NCBI GenBank assembly: GCA_021413925.1
Contig: JAIOPL010000026.1
Span: 1-64,000 of the forward strand
Direction: 5' to 3'
Length of the DNA: 64,000 bases
Source: Verrucomicrobiota bacterium
GTDB taxonomy: Bacteria; Verrucomicrobiota; Verrucomicrobiia; Chthoniobacterales; UBA6821
In this document: positions 1 through 8,508 of the stretch, in pieces
Layout: the number at the start of each line of letters is the position of its first letter
Numbering within the stretch: the first letter of the stretch is position 1
Position numbers and translations under genes: made by a program
Notes under the pieces: generated by a model
Database searches by the model: none
Told to the model about the DNA's origin: nothing
What the model saw: the letters and a program-made list of their open reading frames with translations, nothing else

Positions 1-126
1 AGTTCTTCCCAAACCGGTAGCTCTGGCTTAGCGCCAGCGCCCGAGCTGTGCGACTCGGGCTGCCGCTACCTTGCCCTTCCGGGCATTTGCGAATAACTCC
101 TTGAATCTCCATATTCCGAGACCTAC

Positions 127-262
127 AAGGCGCAGAGGCGCGGAGAAAAATTGAAGTTGAGTGAAGACAACTCCGACTGCACTGCTTTCGGTACAAATTT
201 GCTGAGACCAGTAATTGCATTCTCCTCTCAGCGCCCCTGCGCCTCTGCGCGAAATCTTTCCC
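127..262. repeat. Inverted pair of GCAGAGGCGCAGAG-family repeats
   Basis: The left arm (about 127-150) contains GGCGCAGAGGCGCGGAG, and the right arm (about 229-262) contains the opposite-strand form CCCCTGCGCCTCTGCGCGAA. About 80 bases separate them. The same paired layout recurs at 10119-10276 and a single arm at 52859-52887. The rest of bases 1-277 shows no convincing gene: the only reading frame there is short and composition-driven. Confidence 0.7.
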
Positions 263-277
263 TCTTCTCAGGGAGGT

Positions 278-1501
278 CTAAGACACCCCCAGGACCTTCT
301 TCAAGATCGCCAGGGCCTCATCAGCTTCCGCCTTTGTAATATTAAGCGGCGGCAGAAGCCGGATCGTCCGCTCACCGGAGGGAATCACCAGTAGACCTGC
401 GGCCATCAGAGCCTTGGTTGCGATGATCGAAGGAAGACCCTCCCCTGCGAGATCATTCAGCTCGATGCCAATCATGAGCCCGATACCCCTGACAAGTCGG
501 ATCGTGGGCAGATTCATCGCATCCAGCTCCCTGATAAGGTGATCGCCAAGCTTCCGAGCGTTCTCCAATAAACCCTCTTCTTGGATCGTCGAGAGCACAG
601 CGAGACCAGCCGCTGCCACAAGAGGATTGCCTCCGTAGGTTGTGCCATGAGTTCCCGGACCGAGCAGATCGCAGAGAGGAGCGGATTTTGTTGAACGGCT
701 TCCTGCCCAGAAGGACCCTAGCGGCACACCGCTGGCGATCCCCTTGGCCCAGCTGACCGCATCGGGTTCGACTCCGGAGGGGACGATTGTCCTCCAGGCA
801 CACCAGTCACCGGTCCTCCCGAAGCCGCACTGCACCTCGTCAAACATGAGAAGTAGGTCATGCTTGTCGCAGAGCTCACGCACTCCTTTTAGGAATTCCG
901 ACGTTGCCGGATTGATGCCACCCTCGCCCTGAACGGGTTCCAGCAGGATAGCGACAGTCCTTGAGTTGATCGCGGCCTCTGTTGCAGCCAGATCATTGAA
1001 GGGGACATGGACAAATCCCTCCACAAGCGGCGCAAAATCCATCTTCACCTTCTCCTGACCGGTGGCGCTGATGCCGCCGAGTGTCCTTCCGTGGAAGGAA
1101 TTCGTAAAGGTGATGATCTCGTAGCGACCTGTCGGCGCGCCGAATTTCCGGGCCAGCTTATAGAGACCCTCATTTGCCTCGGCTCCGCTGTTGCAGAAAA
1201 AGACCTTACCGCCGAGACCCACAAGATCGACGATCAACTTCGCGAGCTCACCCTGCGGACGGGTCAGGTAGAGATTCGAAGTATGGATCAGCGTGGCTGC
1301 CTGATCGGCCAGAACCTTCGCCAGTTTGGGGTGTGCATGACCGAGCGAGCAGACCGCAATCCCGGCCCCGAAGTCGAGATAGGCTTTACCCGCTTCGTCC
1401 CAAACGCGTGTCCCTTCGCCCCGACTCAAGGCAAGGTCAAACCGGCCGTAGGTGGGCATCACATAATCCCGGTAGAGCTCGGAGGTGGTTGAGGTAGGCA
1501 T
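278..1501 (-). CDS. argD: Acetylornithine aminotransferase (class III PLP aminotransferase)
   Basis: A 407-residue class III pyridoxal-phosphate aminotransferase. It is expected to convert N-acetylglutamate semialdehyde to N-acetylornithine in arginine synthesis, and in many bacteria it also serves N-succinyl-DAP formation. The fold is complete: the PLP-phosphate site FCNSGAEANE, the FHGRTLGG motif, the LLEPVQGEGG strand, FDEVQCGFGRTG, and the Schiff-base lysine (about K253) in SWAKGIASGVPLG. The length matches ArgD. ArgD and ornithine or 4-aminobutyrate aminotransferases are hard to separate by eye. The ArgD call is favoured by length, by the opening GTRVWDEAGKAYLDF, and by an argA-type gene at 22.7 kb in the same window. 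The gene stands alone; repeat-bearing DNA lies on both sides. Confidence 0.9.
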   Translation of the reverse strand: MPTSTTSELYRDYVMPTYGRFDLALSRGEGTRVWDEAGKAYLDFGAGIAVCSLGHAHPKLAKVLADQAATLIHTSNLYLTRPQGELAKLIVDLVGLGGKVFFCNSGAEANEGLYKLARKFGAPTGRYEIITFTNSFHGRTLGGISATGQEKVKMDFAPLVEGFVHVPFNDLAATEAAINSRTVAILLEPVQGEGGINPATSEFLKGVRELCDKHDLLLMFDEVQCGFGRTGDWCAWRTIVPSGVEPDAVSWAKGIASGVPLGSFWAGSRSTKSAPLCDLLGPGTHGTTYGGNPLVAAAGLAVLSTIQEEGLLENARKLGDHLIRELDAMNLPTIRLVRGIGLMIGIELNDLAGEGLPSIIATKALMAAGLLVIPSGERTIRLLPPLNITKAEADEALAILKKVLGVS

Positions 1502-1632
1502 CGGGAAATGTTGAAAGAAAGTGAATGAATATGGAACTCAGAATGCCGAGCCGTGGGAACGACTGGGATAGACTGTCGAAGGCAGCCCAGATAGGGGCGA
1601 GACGAACGGGAGTGAGAGAGTCAAACGCAAAG

Positions 1633-1758
1633 GTTTTTCACAGGGATGAAGGGGATAAAAGGGATGGGGCTAAGTCGTCGTCGAGTCAGTCATCACCTTA
1701 ATCCCCTTGGCTTGCCCGGCCGTTGCTTCGCAGCCGTTACGGATCCCTGTGAGTTCCA
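1633..1758. repeat. Inverted pair of CACAGGGATGAAGGGGAT-family repeats
   Basis: The left arm (1633-1666) reads TTTTTCACAGGGATGAAGGG and continues into GATAAAAGGGATG. The right arm (about 1691-1758) carries the complementary polarity and ends in TTACGGATCCCTGTGAGTTC. It also contains a GGCCGTTGCTTCGCAGCCG stretch that recurs at 4157. The pair fills most of the 259-base gap between argD and ligA. I see no gene in this gap. Confidence 0.75.
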
Positions 1759-1760
1759 TA

Positions 1761-3839
<2,079 letters not shown>

Positions 3840-3902
3840 TTAACTGCAGAAAGGGATTGCTGGCGATCTTTGAACAATGATTGCTGGTTGATGGAGTAAA
3901 TG

Positions 3903-4037
3903 AGCACTCCCGAGAGTTGGCACAGGGAGTGCTTTACTGAAGTTGGTTTGTGGTTGCAGCCCGGTCGTAAAAACTTTCGAGGTCTCGGGGGGGAACTCGG
4001 AAAACTCCGGCCGGGCTGCTCTTTTTTCTTCTTTTTC
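3903..4037 (+). ncRNA. Candidate small structured RNA ending in an intrinsic terminator
   Basis: On the plus strand, a perfect 9-bp hairpin (AGCACTCCC at 3903-3911 with GGGAGTGCT at 3925-3933) is followed by a larger one. GCAGCCCGG at 3956-3964 pairs with CCGGGCTGC at 4011-4019, enclosing a 46-base arm with a small CGGA/TCCG hairpin. A T-rich run follows (4020-4037, TCTTTTTTCTTCTTTTTC). A possible -35 (TTGAAC, 3870-3875) lies upstream, but no good -10 is visible. No known RNA family was recognised. The region could instead be a structured leader of ligA on the other strand, or simply a terminator. Confidence 0.4.
3956..4037 (+). terminator. Terminator-like hairpin with T tract
   Basis: A 9-bp perfect GC-rich stem (GCAGCCCGG with CCGGGCTGC) is followed at once by a run of T and C. 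The loop is long (46 bases) and partly self-paired. The T tract is on the plus strand, so it would end a rightward transcript, although no rightward gene precedes it. Confidence 0.5.
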
Positions 4038-4194
4038 TGACTCACAGAGATGAAGGGGATGGAAGGGATGCCCATTCTCTCGAAAGCCAGCTTTTGGAGT
4101 CCCACCCAAACTTTTTCGCTGTTTTCTAATTCAATTTTTCGATTCCCCATTTGCAGTGGCCGTTGCTGAGCATCCGTTACGGATCCCTGTGAAT
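4038..4194. repeat. Inverted pair of CACAGGGATGAAGGGGAT-family repeats
   Basis: The left arm (about 4038-4071) reads ACTCACAGAGATGAAGGGGA followed by TGGAAGGGATG. The right arm (about 4155-4194) contains GGCCGTTGCTGAGCATCCG and then TTACGGATCCCTGTGAATC, matching the right arm at 1691-1758. The pair sits between the RNA candidate and the phosphoesterase gene. A long minus-strand reading frame here is judged spurious because it covers repeat DNA. Confidence 0.75.
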
Positions 4195-4201
4195 CTCTTC
4201 T

Positions 4202-4231
4202 TTGGGAGACTCGGAAAAGTTGTGGTATAGT
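4202..4231 (+). promoter_or_regulatory. Possible sigma-70-like promoter of the phosphoesterase gene
   Basis: TTGGGA (4202-4207) and TATAGT (4226-4231) are separated by 18 bases and lie directly before the ATG at 4241. If this is used, the transcript would be almost leaderless. The match is suggestive only. Confidence 0.35.
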
Positions 4232-4240
4232 CCTTATCTG

Positions 4241-5203
4241 ATGACGACTTCTATCCCCCCCTCGATTCACGATCGATTGGGTAAGGAAAAGACGGACAGG
4301 CGGCTTCGGCTCCAGGAAAAGCTCAAGCAGCGAAAAGTCGCCCAAGGGCTTGGTCTCTTTGCCATGGAGCGCTTTTTCTCCGTAAATGCCTGCATCGGCG
4401 GAATTATTTCGCTTTGCGGGATGAAGGAAAGGGGGTTCCGAAATATCATGGATCTCAGGATCGAACAGCATGAGGTGATCCTGCCGTCACTGCCCGTTGC
4501 CTTCGAAGGGTTCCGCCTCTTGCAGTTGGCCGATCTGCACTGTGATCTCGATGCAAACATGATGACACGGATCCGTGAAGTGATGCTCACCGTCCCTCAC
4601 GACGCCGTGGTCCTGACGGGTGATTACCACAACAAGGTCTCGGAAACGTTCGAGCACTCGGTGAATGCCATGATCAGCCTGATCCCCCATCTCCATCCGC
4701 TCCGCTTCGCCGTTCTTGGAAATCATGACTTTTTGGAAAAAGTAGAACCTCTCGAGGCGGCAGGACTTCCCTTCCTGCTGAACGAATCCGCCGCCATTGA
4801 GCGTGATGGCTCACGCCTCTGGATCTGCGGAATCGATGACCCCCACTTCTTCCTGACCAATGATTTGGCGAAAGCGCGTTCAGGAGTGCCAGTCAACGAA
4901 ATCAGTATCCTGCTCTCGCACTCGCCGGAGACCTACCGGGAGGCAGCCTCGTTAGGCTATGATCTTCAGTTAAGCGGCCACACTCACGGAGGTCAGATCT
5001 GCGCTCCGGGAGGCATTCCCATATACCGGAATGCACCCGGTTGCCGCAGGGAACATCTTTCGGGTTCCTGGAGGGAGGGGAAGATGATCGGGTACACCTC
5101 GCGGGGGACAGGTTCAGCAGGCGTTGCCGCACGCTTCCACTGCCCTCCCGAAATCACGATCCACACCCTGCGCTCTTCACCATTGACCGGCGGACAGGGC
5201 TGA
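4241..5203 (+). CDS. Calcineurin-like metallophosphoesterase (YkuE type)
   Basis: A 320-residue protein of the metallophosphoesterase superfamily with the two-metal site in order: LADLHCD near residue 96, GDYHN near 127, GNHDF near 160, a LSHSPE motif near 225, and GHTHGGQI near 246. The overall pattern is that of YkuE-like enzymes, which act on phosphodiesters at the membrane; the substrate is unknown. The N-terminal 90 residues are basic and form no clear signal peptide, though a hydrophobic stretch (VNACIGGIISLCG) could anchor the protein. The ATG at 4241 was chosen over an in-frame TTG at 4202 because that TTG overlaps a promoter-like -35. The next gene starts 15 bases after the stop. Confidence 0.85.
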   Translation: MTTSIPPSIHDRLGKEKTDRRLRLQEKLKQRKVAQGLGLFAMERFFSVNACIGGIISLCGMKERGFRNIMDLRIEQHEVILPSLPVAFEGFRLLQLADLHCDLDANMMTRIREVMLTVPHDAVVLTGDYHNKVSETFEHSVNAMISLIPHLHPLRFAVLGNHDFLEKVEPLEAAGLPFLLNESAAIERDGSRLWICGIDDPHFFLTNDLAKARSGVPVNEISILLSHSPETYREAASLGYDLQLSGHTHGGQICAPGGIPIYRNAPGCRREHLSGSWREGKMIGYTSRGTGSAGVAARFHCPPEITIHTLRSSPLTGGQG

Positions 5204-5218
5204 TTTTGAATTCAACTC

Positions 5219-6301
5219 GTGAACTTACCCCCCAACAAGACCCCTCGCTCCGCTTTCTTTCTTGCGACCATCGTGTCCCTCCTCTGGGTGACGGTTACAA
5301 TATCTCAGGATTTACCTGTTCCACAAAACGCCACTGCGATTCTCAAGGAGTTGGACAAGGTCGACCAAGAGGCCAAGGCGAATGAAAACAACCGCCGTAG
5401 GGCCGCGATCTCCCAAATTCAGGCAGCGGCCAATTCCGGGTCTGTCGCCGTAGATTTGTACCTCAGGTCGCTTGAGAACACAAAATACCTAGAGAGCCAT
5501 CAGGACTATGTGGACTGGAGCCGCAAAAACCAGGAACTGCTCCACAGCCTCTCCTTCCAGAATGCCGCCCAACTCCAGATGCGTTATCTCTCCATGGCCC
5601 TTCAGCGCGATGAGAAGCATGATGCCTTTACCCAGATTCCGGAATGCCTCGCCTACCTGGAGGCCTTGGCATCGCAGAAGTCCCTGCGGTCGGCAGGTGC
5701 GTCTTCATCATCTTCCCAAATACAGAACCAGAAAACACCTATCAAAACCACTTCGACCGACAAACCCTACCCTGAGGCGCTTGCTCTAATCAACCAACCG
5801 GTGGACAAATCGAGCGTGGTTCAGTGGCTGCAAATTTCCGACCTTCTTCTGAACAAAGATTTCGAACCCTCTGCGGGAAATTACCAGTCCATCCTTGAGA
5901 AGAATATCCGTGGCCCCCTCAGAGCCAAGAACGATGCGCGAATCTTCCAGACATGGGATATGCAAATAGCCATGGAAACGGCAGCAGCCACCGAGAGCAA
6001 TTCCAAGCAGCAGGCCGATGCATTCAACCAGATCCGCCTCCCATACCTCCTTTTCAGCAAGGCCAAGGACACCGCAGCTATTGGCCAGCCCAACCGAGCC
6101 CTTGGTGAAGTCATGGTGCTCGTTAGTAACTATCCTCAGAATCCCTCGATGAAGGACTGGATCACAACGGCGCGGGGACTACTGACCAATCTGCCGACGC
6201 CGGTTACAGGTGTCCCGACCGCTACGAACTTAGCCACCACGCCGACGCCTACGAATTCCACAGCACCGGGAATCCCCATTGCCCCAGCCCCAGCACACTG
6301 A
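5219..6301 (+). CDS. Secreted or anchored protein of unknown function
   Basis: A 360-residue protein with a GTG start and a single hydrophobic N-terminal segment (about residues 12-29, FFLATIVSLLWVTVTIS) that reads as a signal peptide or anchor. The middle is helical, charged and glutamine-rich (residues 40-310), with no motif I recognise. The last 40 residues are a Pro/Thr/Ala-rich low-complexity tail (TPVTGVPTATNLATTPTPT). It lies 15 bases after the phosphoesterase and is probably co-transcribed with it. Its stop is 8 bases from the convergent lysA stop. Confidence 0.75.
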   Translation: MNLPPNKTPRSAFFLATIVSLLWVTVTISQDLPVPQNATAILKELDKVDQEAKANENNRRRAAISQIQAAANSGSVAVDLYLRSLENTKYLESHQDYVDWSRKNQELLHSLSFQNAAQLQMRYLSMALQRDEKHDAFTQIPECLAYLEALASQKSLRSAGASSSSSQIQNQKTPIKTTSTDKPYPEALALINQPVDKSSVVQWLQISDLLLNKDFEPSAGNYQSILEKNIRGPLRAKNDARIFQTWDMQIAMETAAATESNSKQQADAFNQIRLPYLLFSKAKDTAAIGQPNRALGEVMVLVSNYPQNPSMKDWITTARGLLTNLPTPVTGVPTATNLATTPTPTNSTAPGIPIAPAPAH

Positions 6302-6309
6302 TCCGCTGA

Positions 6310-7635
6310 TTAAGCAGGAAGCCGCTCACCCACGATCAGATCGTCCCAAGTCTGACGTGTGCGCACGACCGTCGCCTTCTCCCCCTCCACCAGCACTTCG
6401 GGCAGCAAGGGACGGGCATTGTAGGTCGAGGCCATGACAAAACCGTAGGCGCCGGAGCTCATCAGGGCAATGCGGTCGCCTGGTGCCAGCACCGGAACCT
6501 CTCGATCCTGAGCGAAGAAATCTCCGCTCTCGCAGACGGGCCCTACCACGTCGACTTTTTCCAACGCGCTTGAGGAGCATTGCTTTAGCGGCTCGATCTC
6601 ATGGTATCCCTCGTAAAGGGCAGGACGGATGAGGTCATTCATACCAGCGTCCACGATCACGAAGTTTTTAGTCGGAGTGGACTTCCTGTAGAGCACGGTC
6701 GAGAGCAGGACTCCGGCATTGCCGACAATGAAGCGGCCCGGCTCGAAGAGGATCCGGAGACCGAGCGCCTTCAGCGGCTCGATCACCTCGGCTGCATAGG
6801 TCTCGGGGGCTAGACGCTCTCCTTCCTTTTCCGAGTTGTTGTTATCACCCCCCTCTTCACTTCCCTTCCACCAGGCGGCGTCACCGCTGGAGAGAGCTCC
6901 GCGATAGACAATGCCGACGCCTCCACCGACGCTAAAAAACTCAAGGCCGTACTTTGCCTTCAACTCCAGGACCAGCGGAGTGAGCTTGCGGACCGCCTCG
7001 GCGAAGGGAGGGGCCTTGAGGATCTGCGAGCCGATGTGGGTCTGGAGACCGCGTATCTTCAGATTCGGAAGTGAGGCTGCTCGCTCATAGACGGCAGCCG
7101 CACGGTCGAGGCCGATGCCGAACTTGTTCTTGCTCTTGCCTGTCGAGATATACTTGTGCGTCGGTGCGTCGACATCGGGATTCACACGGATCGCGATCGG
7201 AGCCACCAGACCTGCCCGGCCCGCAACCTCATTGATCATTTCCAACTCCTCCTCTGACTCGACATTGAAGCTGTAGATCCCCTGACGCAGAGCGTAGTCG
7301 ATCTCAGCAGCCGTCTTGCCGACACCCGCAAAAGTGCAGCGATCCGCACGACCTCCAGCCTTCAGAACCTTGAAGAGCTCACCACCCGAGACGATGTCAA
7401 ATCCAGCCCCTTCCTTGGCAAGCAGGTTCAGCACGGAGAGATTCCCGTTTGCCTTCATCGCGTAGCAGATCATCCGGTCTCCCAGCGGAGCCAGCGCCGC
7501 ATCAAGTCGGCGGTAGTTGCCTCGGATCGTCTCGGAGGAATAGACATAGGCGGGCGTGCCCACCTCGGCGGCTAAAGTCTCCAGATCAACCCCCTCGCAC
7601 TTGAGCGAGCCATCGACATATCGGAAAGAATGCAT
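6310..7635 (-). CDS. lysA: Diaminopimelate decarboxylase
   Basis: A 441-residue fold-type III PLP enzyme that decarboxylates meso-diaminopimelate to L-lysine. Visible features are the PLP lysine K61 in YAMKANGN, the HIGSQI motif, the glycine loop SVGGGVGIVY, the EPGR phosphate-binding motif, the catalytic CESGDFFA segment and the closing YGFVMASTYNARP. The start is placed at MHSFRYVDG (7635). A 34-residue upstream extension is rejected because it is encoded by repeat DNA. A roughly 25-residue acidic, Asn/Ser-rich insertion (SEEGGDNNNSEKEG) lies after the glycine loop and is absent from typical family members. No Shine-Dalgarno is evident; instead five 7-base repeats end 10 bases upstream of the start. 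Confidence 0.94.
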   Translation of the reverse strand: MHSFRYVDGSLKCEGVDLETLAAEVGTPAYVYSSETIRGNYRRLDAALAPLGDRMICYAMKANGNLSVLNLLAKEGAGFDIVSGGELFKVLKAGGRADRCTFAGVGKTAAEIDYALRQGIYSFNVESEEELEMINEVAGRAGLVAPIAIRVNPDVDAPTHKYISTGKSKNKFGIGLDRAAAVYERAASLPNLKIRGLQTHIGSQILKAPPFAEAVRKLTPLVLELKAKYGLEFFSVGGGVGIVYRGALSSGDAAWWKGSEEGGDNNNSEKEGERLAPETYAAEVIEPLKALGLRILFEPGRFIVGNAGVLLSTVLYRKSTPTKNFVIVDAGMNDLIRPALYEGYHEIEPLKQCSSSALEKVDVVGPVCESGDFFAQDREVPVLAPGDRIALMSSGAYGFVMASTYNARPLLPEVLVEGEKATVVRTRQTWDDLIVGERLPA

Positions 7636-7645
7636 CGCGAGATTG

Positions 7646-7680
7646 TAAAAGGTGAAAAGTGAAAAGTGAAAGGTGAAAGG
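7646..7680. repeat. Five tandem 7-base repeats in the lysA leader
   Basis: TAAAAGG, TGAAAAG, TGAAAAG, TGAAAGG and TGAAAGG follow one another without gaps on the plus strand, ending 10 bases upstream of the lysA start codon on the minus strand. They occupy the place where a ribosome-binding site would be expected. Confidence 0.85.
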
Positions 7681-7712
7681 TAGTCGGGCACAGGGAACGG
7701 GACACGGGTCAG

Positions 7713-7752
7713 GACATAGGTGACACACGTGGTTCAAGACATAGGTAACACA
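7713..7752. repeat. Pair of 15-base direct repeats
   Basis: GACATAGGTGACACA (7713-7727) and GACATAGGTAACACA (7738-7752) differ at one base and lie 25 bases apart. They are in the divergent gap between lysA and the small membrane protein gene and could be a regulator site or decayed repeat DNA. Confidence 0.7.
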
Positions 7753-7827
7753 TGACGTGAGTGAAGATACGCAAATCCCTTACGCCTTAAGCCGTTCTTC
7801 CTGACCGGCAGAGTCGTAAAGTTAGTC

Positions 7828-8259
7828 ATGGAAACCATATTTTCCCTTCTGATAGGCGGTATCGCCGGCACAGCAGTGATGACTGTATTCTTACTGCTTC
7901 CACGCTGGATGGACTGGGGAAAGATTGATGTGGTTCGAGCGGTTGGGTCTCTGATGACGGGTCGCCGGGAGAGGATCTTTCGTCTGGGACTAATACTTCA
8001 TGGCGCGATGGGCCTTCTCTTCGCTTTTCTCTATGCGGGGTTTCTGAACCTCTCACGCCTCCCGTTTAATGCGATGACAGGCCTGCTGCTGGGCAGCCTG
8101 CACGGAGTGATCATCATGTTACTTGTCTGCGTCGTGATCATGGAACATCACCCGATTGCCGGGTACCATGAGAAGGGCTTGGGCACCGGTCTGGCTCAGC
8201 TTGTGGCCCACATGCTCTATGGTGCGACAGTCGGATGGATCGTCTCGATAATGCAGTGA
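7828..8259 (+). CDS. Small integral membrane protein of unknown function
   Basis: A 143-residue protein with four likely membrane segments: about 4-24 (FSLLIGGIAGTAVMTVFLLL), 52-72, 80-105 (including VIIMLLVCVVIM) and 122-141. A conserved-looking histidine-rich loop, MEHHPIAGYHEKGLG, sits between the last two. The start codon is ATG. No family is recognised with confidence. The gene is divergent from lysA and stands alone. Confidence 0.7.
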   Translation: METIFSLLIGGIAGTAVMTVFLLLPRWMDWGKIDVVRAVGSLMTGRRERIFRLGLILHGAMGLLFAFLYAGFLNLSRLPFNAMTGLLLGSLHGVIIMLLVCVVIMEHHPIAGYHEKGLGTGLAQLVAHMLYGATVGWIVSIMQ

Positions 8260-8352
8260 TCACACCACCGGTAGTGGCCCGAATCTTAAAAATGACTAAA
8301 CCGCCACAATTTTAAGGTTGTATTACGTTACCCGTACTGAAATACAGAGAAC

Positions 8353-8414
8353 GAGTTGAGCAACTCCCGCCACCAGATTGATTCGGTGTGGTTTAAGCAT
8401 CTCCGGTTGGAGAT
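8353..8414. promoter_or_regulatory. Two small hairpins upstream of phoH
   Basis: GAGTTG-AG-CAACTC (8353-8366) and ATCTCC-GGTT-GGAGAT (8399-8414) are perfect short inverted repeats within the 249-base gap before phoH. No known riboswitch was recognised; the rest of the gap holds nothing else I can support. Confidence 0.35.
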
Positions 8415-8508
8415 CGCACAGAGGCAGCTTCGTCGCCCCATGGTTTCGTCATCCCTTTTTTACGTCCACTTTCCGTCAATAAACTAACTCCATCATTAAA
8501 CACCCACC

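Noticed and set aside
127-262. CRISPR-like array from the repeated GCAGAGG motifs
   Set aside because: Only two opposed arms, no regular direct repeats or spacers, and no cas genes in the window.
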